This document shows positions 41,347-49,964 of a stretch of 55,211 nucleotides of DNA, piece after piece (the stretch's first letter is position 1; each line of letters opens with the position of its first letter). Where the stretch lies: the NCBI GenBank assembly GCA_023460535.1, contig JAEWPV010000019.1, forward strand, positions 1 through 55,211, in the 5' to 3' direction. The notes under the pieces are model-generated. The model was not told where the DNA came from. It worked only from the letters and a program-made list of their open reading frames with translations, and ran no database searches. The position numbers and the translations under genes were made by a program. The stretch is from Bacillota bacterium. GTDB lineage: Bacteria > Bacillota > Clostridia > Oscillospirales > Ruminococcaceae.

Positions 41347-41385
41347 ACGGGGCTGCGGCAACACGAACAGTTGCTGCAGCCCCGT
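41347..41385 (+). terminator. Terminator of the 146-residue gene
   Basis: ACGGGGCTGCGGCAAC pairs with GTTGCTGCAGCCCCGT (16 bp, one mismatch) over a 7-base loop, followed by GGCTTATTTTATT. Confidence 0.75.
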
Positions 41386-41488
41386 GGCTTATTTTATTAA
41401 CCGCACTGTCTTTTCATCAATAATCCGCTTTCATTATACCTTGATTTTTGATTGTTCATTTGTATCACGGGGTGTTTGCTCCATTGAT

Positions 41489-42004
41489 TTACAGCCTGTA
41501 CTTTTCCTTGATATATTGGAGCACAAACGTTTCCCTTGGTGTCCAGCGGGGAAAATTGGTTGAATGCATCAGCGTTTTATTTGCCGAGATTGTCTCGTCA
41601 ATATCAGCCCACACGGGGGTAAAGCCCAACTCTCTTTCGTACTGTTCCAGGGTTTGTTCTCCGAGAACCGGGTGTATAGTGCACAGGTAATAGAATGAGA
41701 CCATTCTAAAAACGTCATACCCTTCTTCCGAAGGAGTATCCAGCTCAATGACTTTTCCCAGTTCTTCGTCAATGGATAAAACCGTCGCTCCGGATTCTTC
41801 CCTTACTTCTCTAATCAGCGCGGTCTGCTTGGTTTCTCCCGCGCTTACACCGCCACCCGGAAACTTATAGTCCCTGTCTTTGGGCGAATATATCAAAAGC
41901 AAGCGCCTGCCCTCTATAATTACAGCTCTGACAGCGTCCCTGTGAATTGCCTTTCCGTCAAGGTTTAGTCCTTGCATTCGCACAATTTCCTTTAGCAATT
42001 TCAT
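41489..42004 (-). CDS. Nudix hydrolase
   Basis: A 171-residue Nudix protein hydrolysing a nucleoside diphosphate linked to some moiety. The Nudix box GX5EX7REUXEEXGU is complete from Gly51 to Ala73 (GGVSAGETKQTALIREVREE then SGA). The start ATG has GGAGGTGATTGC upstream. It is a lone gene between unrelated neighbours, facing the 146-residue orphan. The substrate cannot be predicted; sanitation of oxidised nucleotides or ADP-ribose turnover are possible. Confidence 0.93.
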   Translation of the reverse strand: MKLLKEIVRMQGLNLDGKAIHRDAVRAVIIEGRRLLLIYSPKDRDYKFPGGGVSAGETKQTALIREVREESGATVLSIDEELGKVIELDTPSEEGYDVFRMVSFYYLCTIHPVLGEQTLEQYERELGFTPVWADIDETISANKTLMHSTNFPRWTPRETFVLQYIKEKYRL

Positions 42005-42148
42005 GCAATCACCTCCAACTCATTGTACCACATTTTCGGTTATAATGGGGCTGCTGCACGAAAAAAAGCGCGCAGCCTGTACACATACATCCAAACAAAT
42101 GTAACGAAAGAAAAACCATCTCAACATCTTTTTTTCGATTGCTTATAA

Positions 42149-42346
42149 AAGTTACTGATTAAGACGGGCTACCTTGAACCCATAGATGGGGTCAAGGTGC
42201 CTACAGACAGCGGACGGGCAATTGGCATAACCATAGTGGAGCGACACTCGGATAGAGGTAATTACATGCAATGCCTGTTTGGTAGGGAGGCGCAACGTCT
42301 TTGCGCGAAGTTTGCCCTGCATGAGGTTTACACGCAAGTGGTTTAG
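42149..42346 (+). pseudogene. Possible C-terminal gene remnant
   Basis: An open frame with no start codon reads KLLIKTGYLEPIDGVKVPTD and on to FGREAQRLCAKFALHEVYTQVV before TAG. It begins right after a stop codon, has no ribosome site and looks protein-like in composition. The family is not recognised; a phage or integrative-element hypothetical is possible. Apart from this, the 42005-42387 gap shows nothing clear. Confidence 0.35.
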
Positions 42347-42387
42347 TTGATAAGACAACCTTACTCTGCCATCCGCTTTTAAAAATT

Positions 42388-43146
42388 CTACTCGTGGTTG
42401 TCTGTACCAATGCCGATTTCTCTAAAATACATATTCTGATATTTTTGGGGGGTCATTCCTGCTATTTTCTTAAAAATCTCGACAAAATAGCTCTGATTTG
42501 GAAAGGCTAATATAGTTGAAATCTGTGAGATTTTGTAGCTGGAATACTTCAGCATATTTTTCGCGGTTTCTATTTTTTTACTTTGGATATAATCGGTAAC
42601 CGTAATCCCGGTCTCCTTTTTAAAGAGTCTGGAAAGATAGCTGGGGTGAAGTCCTGTATGCCGGGCAAGGTCGGTGATGAGTATTCGTTTATGCAGGTTG
42701 TTGTAGATATAATCTACACATCGTGTAATCTGCTTTGAATGAATTCGGCTTTTTCGAATACTATTCATTCTCTTTGTGTAGTCGGCCGACATGACTGCGT
42801 GAAGCTGAGATATTTGCTTTTCAGTCGCACATCTATCAGCCTTTTGAATGTACAAATCACTTAGGCTATATGCCGTTTCATGCTCCATTCCGCCTTCAAT
42901 ACAATACCTTGACAGTAATGCGGCAGTAACTACAAAATGATATTTTAAGCTTTGAAGCGGATTATCGGATAGTGTTCCGAATCCGCTTTTTTCTGCGAAG
43001 GCACTCTTGCACAGGTGAGAAACGGTATCCTCTTCCCCGTTTTTTACAGCGAGATAGAACGCAAATTCAGGGCTATACGGCGCATGAAAGTGCTCGTGTT
43101 CCCGCATGATGAATTCTTTGTAACTTAGTTCTTTTTCCGAGTTCAT
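42388..43146 (-). CDS. AraC-family transcriptional regulator
   Basis: A 252-residue regulator. The C-terminal AraC domain (about 150-245) has both helix-turn-helix units: ILITDLARHTGLHPSYLSRL and YKISQISTILAFPNQSYFVE, ending with the signature GMTPQKYQNMYF. The N-terminal half (AFYLAVKNGEEDTVSHLCKS, LSDLYIQKADRCATEKQISQ) is an all-helical sensor region common in clostridial AraC proteins, not a cupin. It is divergent from the GH5 gene, 127 bases away, and probably activates the GH5-GH16 genes. Confidence 0.9.
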   Translation of the reverse strand: MNSEKELSYKEFIMREHEHFHAPYSPEFAFYLAVKNGEEDTVSHLCKSAFAEKSGFGTLSDNPLQSLKYHFVVTAALLSRYCIEGGMEHETAYSLSDLYIQKADRCATEKQISQLHAVMSADYTKRMNSIRKSRIHSKQITRCVDYIYNNLHKRILITDLARHTGLHPSYLSRLFKKETGITVTDYIQSKKIETAKNMLKYSSYKISQISTILAFPNQSYFVEIFKKIAGMTPQKYQNMYFREIGIGTDNHE

Positions 43147-43273
43147 AGAATCATTCCAATCAATTGTTCTTCTACCTGCATCATATCAATATATCAACAA
43201 TAAAGCAATTAAAATGATATTACAGGCAAAACAAAGGTGTTAGTATTGATATTGTAAAATGGAGGCGATTGAA

Positions 43274-44296
43274 ATGAAGAAATTTACAGGATATGAACGG
43301 GGAATCAATCTTGGCGGTTGGCTTTCTCAATGCGAACACACAACCGAGCACTACGAATCCTTTATTACAGAACTTGATATCGGGCGCATCGCCCAATGGG
43401 GGCTAGACCACATTCGGCTCCCCATAGATTATGAGCTTGTAAAGTCAAATGACGACCGTTATCTGGATGCTGGATTTGCGTATATCGACCGATGCCTTGA
43501 ATGGTGTGGAATATACAACCTAAATATGATTTTGGATCTGCATAAAACGGCGGGTTTTTCCTTTGATGAAAAGGCGGACGACTTTTTTAAAAGCCCATCG
43601 CTTCAAGAAAAATTCCTATCTCTATGGGTTGAGATAGCAAAACGCTATGGTAAGTATAGTGATAGGCTTGCTTTTGAACTTCTGAACGAAGTTGTGGATG
43701 AACAAGTAGCCGATGCTTGGAACGATATTGTAAGAAGAACCATCCCCCAAATACGAAGGCATGCTCCCTTGACTAAAATTCTGCTTGGCGGCGCAAGAAA
43801 CAACAGTGTGCTTTGGGTCAGCAAGCTTGATGAGCCGTACGATGAAAACATTGTGTATACCTTTCATTTTTATGAACCCCTGATTTACACGCATCAATCT
43901 GCTTACTGGGTACAGAGAATGCCCGCCGACTACACCATTTCATATCCCAACGATTTCAGCACGTGTGTAGACCAAACGAAAAAATATCTTCCTGCCGAAC
44001 ACCGGGACATCTACGAACTAGTACGTTCTGAAAAAGCAGATATTGGTTTTATTAAAGCGGCTTTTGCCGATGCAATTAAAACGGCAAATGAAAGAAATAC
44101 GGCTCTGTACTGTGGGGAGTACGGCGTAATCGACAAAGCATCACTCGACACGACGCTGAACTGGTTTTCAGATATTCATAGCGTCTTTGAAGAATACGGG
44201 ATAGCCCGGGCGGCGTGGACTTATAAGGGCAAGGATTTCGGAATAACGGATGCGCATTACTGCGAAATTGCAGATAAGCTGATAGAACTTTTATAA
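43274..44296 (+). CDS. Glycoside hydrolase family 5 (endo-/exo-beta-glucanase type), cytoplasmic
   Basis: A 340-residue GH5 TIM-barrel protein. The acid/base is Glu139 (FELLNEV) and the nucleophile Glu282 (CGEYGV); HIRLPIDYELV and TFHFYEPLIYTHQ are other family landmarks. There is no signal peptide, so it probably acts inside the cell on imported oligosaccharides. The start at 43274 has GGAGGCGATTGAA in front. It is followed 20 bases later by a secreted GH16, forming a likely two-gene unit for beta-1,3/1,4-glucan use under the divergent AraC regulator. The bond specificity within GH5 is unproven. Confidence 0.92.
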   Translation: MKKFTGYERGINLGGWLSQCEHTTEHYESFITELDIGRIAQWGLDHIRLPIDYELVKSNDDRYLDAGFAYIDRCLEWCGIYNLNMILDLHKTAGFSFDEKADDFFKSPSLQEKFLSLWVEIAKRYGKYSDRLAFELLNEVVDEQVADAWNDIVRRTIPQIRRHAPLTKILLGGARNNSVLWVSKLDEPYDENIVYTFHFYEPLIYTHQSAYWVQRMPADYTISYPNDFSTCVDQTKKYLPAEHRDIYELVRSEKADIGFIKAAFADAIKTANERNTALYCGEYGVIDKASLDTTLNWFSDIHSVFEEYGIARAAWTYKGKDFGITDAHYCEIADKLIELL

Positions 44297-44316
44297 ACCA
44301 GAAAGGGGTTATTTTA

Positions 44317-45723
44317 ATGAGTATGACAAAGAAGGTATGCTTGTTAATTTCGGCACTGTTGTTATTCGGAGCAACAACCGGCTGCAGCCAAAACACCGTT
44401 CCCCAAAAAGAACAAGAGCCCTCTATGGAAGAGAGTCAGACAAAAACGCCGGAAACTCCGGAGTATGAAGGGTATTCCTTGCTGTGGAATGATGAATTTG
44501 ACGGAGATACGCTTGATGCTACCATTTGGAATATGGAAGCCCGAGAGCCGGGATGGACAAACAGCGAATTGCAGGAGTATACATTAACAGGAGAAAACGT
44601 GTTTTTAAAGGATGGAAAGCTCGTTTTAAAGGCCATCAAAACAACCGATTCAAACGGCAAGGACTACTTCACATCCGGAAAAGTAAACTCGCAGAACAAA
44701 AAGGATTTTCAATACGGTAAGGTCGTTGTTCGCGCAAAGGTTCCTGAGGGGCAAGGGCTTTGGCCTGCGATATGGATGATGCCTCAGGATGAGAGCTTTT
44801 ACGGACAATGGCCCAAATGTGGCGAAATTGATATCATGGAAGTACTCGGGAACCAGACCGATACCGCGCATGGCACAATCCATTACGGTGAGCCCCATGC
44901 CCAACAGCAGGGAACCTACAAGCTGGAAACCGGAACATTTGCAAGCGACTTCCACGAGTTTTCGGTGGAATGGGAGCCGGGCGAAATGCGGTTTTATATT
45001 GACGGAAATCATTATCATACCGTGAACGATTGGTTTACCGCTGTAGACGGCAACGATGAAAAGCCGTATCCGGCGCCCTTTAATCAGCCATTTTTTGTGC
45101 AGCTTAATCTTGCCGTAGGCGGTACCTGGCCGGGAAACCCTGATGAAACGACTAACTTTGATAATGCAGAGTTTGAAATTGATTATGTAAGGGTATATCA
45201 GAAGCCCAGCTATGACCTTAACGTGAAGAAACCGGAAAAGGTATTCAGAGAGCCGCTGGAAGACGGCAATTATATAAACAACGGGAACTTCTCTGAGGTA
45301 GAAGATCTTACCGATGATATTAACTGGAAATTCCTTTTGTTCCAGGGTGGTGAGGGCAAAGCAGAGATTAAGGACGGGATGATGATTATCTCATCAACCA
45401 ATCAAGGTGCGGTCGATTACTCCGTACAACTGGTTCAGCCCGAGCTGCCAATGCTCAAAGGCAAAAAATACAAGGTGAGCTTTGATGCCTATGCGGACGA
45501 GGAGCGAGACATCATCGTGTGCGTTTCGGCCCCCACGAACGGTTGGGTACGCTATTTGAAGGATACGACACTCACCCTTTCGAAAGAGATGAAAACGTAT
45601 ACCTACGAGTTTGAAATGACCGAAAAAGACGACCCCAACGGAAGGCTGGAGTTTAACCTTGGAAACAGAGGCTCGACCGCTACGGTATACTTAACCAATG
45701 TTCGGGTCGAAGAGTTGAAGTAG
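44317..45723 (+). CDS. Secreted GH16 endo-beta-glucanase (laminarinase/lichenase type) with C-terminal carbohydrate-binding module
   Basis: A 468-residue lipoprotein: signal peptide with Cys23 after ATTG, acidic linker, GH16 catalytic domain (about 50-290) with the active-site motif GEIDIMEVLG (Glu170, Asp172, Glu175), and a C-terminal beta-sandwich (about 310-468) resembling a CBM4/9 module. The methionine after IDI fits the laminarinase-type GH16 with a beta-bulge. It would cut beta-1,3 or mixed-linkage glucan at the cell surface, and GH5 upstream would process the fragments. GAAAGGGG precedes ATG. A terminator lies at 45917. Confidence 0.94.
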   Translation: MSMTKKVCLLISALLLFGATTGCSQNTVPQKEQEPSMEESQTKTPETPEYEGYSLLWNDEFDGDTLDATIWNMEAREPGWTNSELQEYTLTGENVFLKDGKLVLKAIKTTDSNGKDYFTSGKVNSQNKKDFQYGKVVVRAKVPEGQGLWPAIWMMPQDESFYGQWPKCGEIDIMEVLGNQTDTAHGTIHYGEPHAQQQGTYKLETGTFASDFHEFSVEWEPGEMRFYIDGNHYHTVNDWFTAVDGNDEKPYPAPFNQPFFVQLNLAVGGTWPGNPDETTNFDNAEFEIDYVRVYQKPSYDLNVKKPEKVFREPLEDGNYINNGNFSEVEDLTDDINWKFLLFQGGEGKAEIKDGMMIISSTNQGAVDYSVQLVQPELPMLKGKKYKVSFDAYADEERDIIVCVSAPTNGWVRYLKDTTLTLSKEMKTYTYEFEMTEKDDPNGRLEFNLGNRGSTATVYLTNVRVEELK

Positions 45724-45916
45724 CGGAGCATGGGGCATGAGAAAGAAGCCTCGGTGCTTAGAGAAATTGCTTTGCTCTTTATGGAAGTTTAGTTATGACT
45801 TCTAATCATAAAGCTCCGGTCCAGCTTACGCACGCCCAGGCTGTGGGCTTGGCACCCATCCTCTACCCCAATATTTGAATAGAAAAACTTGCTATTGTGC
45901 AGGTAAGACTACTGAC

Positions 45917-45944
45917 AAACCCCTCTGATACTTCAGAGGGGTTT
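45917..45944. terminator. Bidirectional terminator between the GH16 gene and the histidine kinase gene
   Basis: AAACCCCTCTGA and TCAGAGGGGTTT form a perfect 12-bp stem over loop TACT, with T-rich sequence on both exits. It serves two convergent genes. Confidence 0.88.
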
Positions 45945-45958
45945 GGTTGTTTCAAATT

Positions 45959-47239
45959 CTACTGTTTTAGCACAAATGTAACGATAAACGTTGTGCCCAA
46001 GCACTCGGTGCTTTCCACGGCAATCCTCGCGCGATGGTTCTCTGCAATTTGCTTTGCAATGGAAAGCCCGAGACCGTAGCCATCCTGCTTACGACAGCGC
46101 GACTCATCTGCCCGGTAAAAACGCTCAAACAGATGTGGTAGATGTGCGGGGTCTATCGGCTTGCCCGTGTTGTTTACGCTCAGCCTCGCGTGGTCGCCGC
46201 TTTGCTCAAGCTGCAGTGTCACGCGTCCCATTTCTCCCGCGTATTTGCACGCATTGTCCAGCAAAATAGCTACCAGCTGCCTTAGCTCGCCCTCGCTGCC
46301 GCTTGTTTTAAGCCCCGGAGTAATCTCGCTTGTCAGCGTTAACCCCTCCTCATATGCGATGGATTCAAACGGCAGCAGCGCACTCCACACCGTGTCGCTC
46401 AGGTTTATCTCTTGATGCGCTTGGGGCAGGCGCGGAGCATCTGCTTTGGCTAAAAACAGCAAATCATCCACCAGTCGCTTCATACGGTCGGCCTCGGCTT
46501 TGGTGTTTTCCACCCATTTGGATTGCTGTGCAATCGTATCCTGCGGGTGAGCCAGCAATATACCAATATTGGTCAAAATGACGGTAAGGGGCGTTTTCAG
46601 CTCGTGTGAGGCGTCGGCCACAAACCGCCGCTGACGTTCCCATGCCTTCTGTACCGGACGCAGTGCCCAGCCCGCCAAAAACAGGCTCGCCACAAAGAAG
46701 GCACCCAACCCGCCCGCTCCCACCAGCAGTGAGGTAAGCAGGAAACCCGTTAGCGAGCTACGCTCCGCCGACATATCCGCAAAAGCGTATTTCATGCCGT
46801 TTGGTGTCTGTTCCTTGATATAACGCAGCCCCAAACCCGCCAGCACCCCAGTGGGCTTTTGGCTCTGCTGTGCCTGCTGTACCGCCAGCGCCGCTAGTTC
46901 CTCTGCCACTTCAACATACTCCGGTGTTAAAAACCGGATGTCCCCGTTTTCATCCACAGCGACGCAGAACACCAGCGCCGAAAAAAAAGCGCGCCGATCC
47001 TCTGCCCTGCCGCCGATTTCGAACTTCGGCGGTGTGTGTCCGGCATCTCGGGTAAGCATCTGGCGCATAGCCATTTCGCTTTCCCACACAAGCCGTTGGT
47101 AGGTGGAGCCGCCCAGCAGAGCAAAAACAACCAACAATACGACGCATACAAACGACATGCTGATTGCAATAAACTGCCACCTCAGCCGTGCGAGCATTGG
47201 GTCTCCCCCACGTCTAATTGCTTGTTTCAGTTTCATCAC
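45959..47239 (-). CDS. Sensor histidine kinase
   Basis: A 426-residue membrane kinase. Two membrane segments (about 21-45 and 165-192) enclose an extracellular sensor of about 120 residues. The phospho-acceptor is His212 (DASHELKTPLTVI), followed by the N box LLDNACKYAG and the ATP lid GYGLGLSIAKQI. It overlaps the response-regulator gene upstream by ATGA and is translationally coupled to it. The stimulus is unknown; the sensor region is not a domain I can name. Confidence 0.93.
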   Translation of the reverse strand: MMKLKQAIRRGGDPMLARLRWQFIAISMSFVCVVLLVVFALLGGSTYQRLVWESEMAMRQMLTRDAGHTPPKFEIGGRAEDRRAFFSALVFCVAVDENGDIRFLTPEYVEVAEELAALAVQQAQQSQKPTGVLAGLGLRYIKEQTPNGMKYAFADMSAERSSLTGFLLTSLLVGAGGLGAFFVASLFLAGWALRPVQKAWERQRRFVADASHELKTPLTVILTNIGILLAHPQDTIAQQSKWVENTKAEADRMKRLVDDLLFLAKADAPRLPQAHQEINLSDTVWSALLPFESIAYEEGLTLTSEITPGLKTSGSEGELRQLVAILLDNACKYAGEMGRVTLQLEQSGDHARLSVNNTGKPIDPAHLPHLFERFYRADESRCRKQDGYGLGLSIAKQIAENHRARIAVESTECLGTTFIVTFVLKQ

Positions 47240-47913
47240 CCCACATCGATATCCAGCCGGTACCCTACCTTGCGTACGGTGTTAATCTGCACCTGCGAGG
47301 ATAAAAAGTACAGCTTTTTGCGCAAAAAGGAGATATATGCCTCCACGTTGTTGTCCTCCGCATTGCTTTCGGCGCCCCACACCCTAGTAATCAACTCCTC
47401 CTTTGGCAGTATGATGCCGGTGTTTGCCATAAGCAGGTGCATTACTTCAAACTCCTTAAATCCAAGACGCACACTCTTTTGCCCACAGGATAGCGTACGG
47501 GTAGAGATACAAAGCGTTAGGTCGTGGTATTTTTGCTCTTCCAACACCACGTCCCCCTGCCGGCGGGCAAGCGCGCGAATCCTTGCCAGTAGTTCCTCGG
47601 GTACAAACGGCTTTGTCATATAGTCGTCCGCACCGCAATCCAGCCCCGTTACTTTGTCGGTTAACTCGTCGCGCGCGGTTAATAGCAATACCGGGGTTGC
47701 CACCTTGTTTGCACGCAGTGCGCGTACCATATCAAATCCGTTTCTACCCGGCAGCATCACATCCAGGACAATCACATCATATTGCACGCTCATCGCATAG
47801 GCAAGCCCATCCTCGCCGTCGTAGACCGCATCTACAATATAGTGCTGTTCCTTCATAATCTGACTAAGTGCGTCAGCCAGTCGTTTTTCGTCCTCAACTA
47901 TCAGTACGCGCAC
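47236..47913 (-). CDS. OmpR-family response regulator
   Basis: A 225-residue partner of the kinase at 45959-47239. The receiver has acidic Glu7-Asp8, phospho-acceptor Asp51 (VIVLDVMLPG), Thr79 and Lys101 (MTKPFVPEELLARI). The C-terminal winged-helix domain (about 128-222) has RLGFKEFEVMHLLMANTG and VEAYISFLRKKL. The gene pair starts from a promoter at 48003-48031, with TTTCAG repeats just upstream that may be its own binding site. Confidence 0.95.
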   Translation of the reverse strand: MRVLIVEDEKRLADALSQIMKEQHYIVDAVYDGEDGLAYAMSVQYDVIVLDVMLPGRNGFDMVRALRANKVATPVLLLTARDELTDKVTGLDCGADDYMTKPFVPEELLARIRALARRQGDVVLEEQKYHDLTLCISTRTLSCGQKSVRLGFKEFEVMHLLMANTGIILPKEELITRVWGAESNAEDNNVEAYISFLRKKLYFLSSQVQINTVRKVGYRLDIDVG

Positions 47914-48002
47914 CGGAAGCTCCCCCCCTTATGCGTCATTGTTATTTCTGCGTGTTATGACGATACTGTGATCAAAGTTAGTTCTTCAGGTTTAGCAACT
48001 TC

Positions 48003-48077
48003 ATTATAGTTTGGTTTGCTGACTTATGCAATCATTGTATCTCGGCATGCTGAAAATAACCTGAAACCGAATTTCAG
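48003..48077 (-). promoter_or_regulatory. Promoter of the two-component pair with candidate regulator box
   Basis: On the minus strand TTGCAT (48031-48026) and TATAAT (48008-48003) are 17 bases apart. Further upstream, TTTCAG occurs twice, 11 bases apart (48066-48061 and about 48056-48050), plus an inverted copy CTGAAAT at 48077. Spacing of one helical turn is typical of OmpR-type sites. Confidence 0.55.
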
Positions 48078-48161
48078 ATTATTTTAAGGCTCTACAGGTA
48101 ACATAAGGCTCATCAAGCACGCCGTCATTCACATCAAGCCGTTTATGGAAGTGATTGCCTT

Positions 48162-48295
48162 ATGAGCACAACACAAAACGTGTTTCAGCGCTACGATAAA
48201 AAGTATCTGCTTACCGACTATCCGTGCTTCGGTTTGGCGAGCAAAACACCGAACAAAAGCTTTTAAAGATTACCATCCCCGAAGACCTTGACTAA
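48162..48295 (+). pseudogene. Deletion scar: VTC-domain protein start joined to a DUF4956-type end
   Basis: From ATG at 48162 the frame reads MSTTQNVFQRYDKKYLLTD, the typical start of VTC-domain polyphosphate-polymerase-like proteins. Twenty bases later another frame (48239-48295) reads EQNTEQKLLKITIPEDLD and stops, the typical end of DUF4956 membrane proteins, which are often encoded next to VTC proteins. Nearly everything between has been lost. Upstream, a short frame ends HIKPFMEVIAL with ATGA overlap to the VTC start and may be a third fragment. Confidence 0.6.
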
Positions 48296-48305
48296 TTCCG
48301 CTTCA

Positions 48306-49310
48306 TCACGCGTTTAGATCCCTCACGCTATCCCTTAGTACCAAACTGGTTCCAATCTGTATTTTTGAGGTCACAATACTTGAGCCTTTTATTTTCTGCA
48401 CCAAGCGTTCAACAGCAATCTTACCCATCTCATCTTGATGAAACTTAATTGTGGTAAGCGCGGGAGAGGATATCTCGCAAAATGGCATATCATCGAATCC
48501 AATAATTGAAATATCATGCGGGATTTTATAGCCATGCTGCCTAAGCGCTTTCATTGCTCCAAGCGCAATGATATCGTTATCGGCGATAAACGCCGTTGGT
48601 AGTTCGGGCGATGAGCTTAGATACGCGAACATATCTTTGTGTGAACCTTCCATCGTTGGTGTAAGCAATATTTCATAACTAGGGTTGATTCCCAAACCAT
48701 GTTTCAGCATCGCTTTTTTGTAGCCGAGCCCGCGCTGTTTAAAGTTCTGAATCCGTATGTTGCCCGCCAAATAACCGATTCGCTTGTGCCCTTTTTCGAT
48801 TAGATAGGTGGTGGCACCAAATACTGAGTCTTCGTTATTTGCAAGGACCGTATCAAATTTCATGTTTCCAAACCACGCGTCCATAACAACAAGCGGACAC
48901 TTAACGCTCTCAAACGGCACCATATCTTTGCTTGTAAGTTCGGTAGCCAGTAAAAGAACTGCCGAACTTGAACCATTCAGGATTTCATCAAGTCGATGGG
49001 CATAATCATCCTTAGTTTGGTTGATATTGTACATTATCGTCTGATACCCAGCTTCTCTGCAGCAGGATTCTATTTTGTCTATTAAGAATGCAAAAAATGG
49101 CGTATCCGCTACAACCTGACCGTCCTTTTTATACATCACAAATTTTATGTCATTTACTTTTGAGGCGTTTATATATCCAATCTCCCGAGCGATTCGCCAT
49201 ATTCGCTCTGAAGTTTCGCTATTTACTCCTTTTTTGTTGTTAAGAGCATTCGATACAGTAGCCGGAGAGTACCCCGTCATCTCACTGATTTTTCTTACGC
49301 TGTATTTCAT
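48306..49310 (-). CDS. LacI-family transcriptional regulator (orphan)
   Basis: A 334-residue LacI/GalR protein. The helix-turn-helix reads SVRKISEMTGYSPATVSNAL, and the effector domain shows GHKRIGYLAGNIRIQNFKQR, TAFIADNDIIALGAMKALRQ and ISIIGFDDMPFCEISSPALT, typical of sugar-binding members. Compared with the LacI protein at 39491 it is similar in architecture but clearly a different branch. Two operator-like palindromes lie upstream (49348-49359 and 49495-49506). No sugar gene lies beside it; the flanks are pseudogene material, so its regulon may have been lost or lie elsewhere. Confidence 0.92.
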   Translation of the reverse strand: MKYSVRKISEMTGYSPATVSNALNNKKGVNSETSERIWRIAREIGYINASKVNDIKFVMYKKDGQVVADTPFFAFLIDKIESCCREAGYQTIMYNINQTKDDYAHRLDEILNGSSSAVLLLATELTSKDMVPFESVKCPLVVMDAWFGNMKFDTVLANNEDSVFGATTYLIEKGHKRIGYLAGNIRIQNFKQRGLGYKKAMLKHGLGINPSYEILLTPTMEGSHKDMFAYLSSSPELPTAFIADNDIIALGAMKALRQHGYKIPHDISIIGFDDMPFCEISSPALTTIKFHQDEMGKIAVERLVQKIKGSSIVTSKIQIGTSLVLRDSVRDLNA

Positions 49311-49347
49311 TCTATCTCTCCTCAGCTTTCTTCATAAATAATAAACT

Positions 49348-49359
49348 ATTTACATAAAC
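49348..49359. promoter_or_regulatory. LacI-type operator-like site, proximal
   Basis: ATTTACATAAAC is an imperfect palindrome one step away from the distal site GTTTACGTAAAC. It lies about 40 bases ahead of the regulator start, where autoregulation would act. Confidence 0.5.
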
Positions 49360-49494
49360 ATTTCAATAGATTTTATGTTTTTGTTGAATACAATAAATTA
49401 TTTGTATATATCTTTAAATATTTATCGCATTTTCTGTATCTTTGTCACTAATTATTTGCAAATATCGTTGAGCTAGTATAAACATAATATAAAC

Positions 49495-49506
49495 GTTTAC
49501 GTAAAC
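49495..49506. promoter_or_regulatory. LacI-type operator-like site, distal
   Basis: GTTTACGTAAAC is a perfect 12-bp palindrome with central CG, as in LacI-family operators. It lies 185 bases ahead of the regulator start and close to nothing intact on the plus strand. Confidence 0.55.
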
Positions 49507-49509
49507 AGT

Positions 49510-49964
49510 AACCCTAAAAATATGCCCTGACTAAATTAAACCGGTAACGTCATTTGGGACTATGGTTTTTATTTTTATACAATATTGAAGGGATTTTAAC
49601 TATAATATAAAACAGGATATTATGTGGCAGTTTTGCTTTCCACCTTCTTTCTTTATCAATCCGAAAAATAGCTCTGTGCCTTCTTGCGAGTCACTCCAAT
49701 CGTTAACTTACATAAAATGTCTCTCCCTTATGTTGTTATTGGGTTTAATTTTATCTTAATTTGTTATTTGCTTCAACCGCAAATACAACCTAATAAAGCG
49801 AAATCGAAATTGTGGTAATTGGAACAGGGACAAAATTCGCAAGGAAAACCGCATGGCTCTTGCCATATCCGCGGTTATTGCGACGCTAATGGTACGCTTC
49901 TTAATCGCCGTCACGTGACGCAGGGCGTGTTAAGCGGACAGTTTGATCCGCAAGTTGGAACAGC
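49510..49964. other. Non-coding stretch upstream of the SRAP pseudogene
   Basis: No intact gene is visible. An open frame at about 49820-49918 on the plus strand reads NRDKIRKENRMALAISAVIA and ends VRFLIAVT, which looks like a membrane-protein fragment but cannot be assigned. The first half is AT-rich and featureless. Confidence 0.35.

Noticed and set aside
45760..45880. Short frame ending AVGLAPILYPNI after the GH16 gene
   Set aside because: It could be a gene fragment but has no start, no ribosome site and no match I can name; kept out of the features.
47036..47623. 195-residue open frame on the plus strand
   Set aside because: Antisense to the kinase-regulator pair, which has all expected motifs; no start signal.
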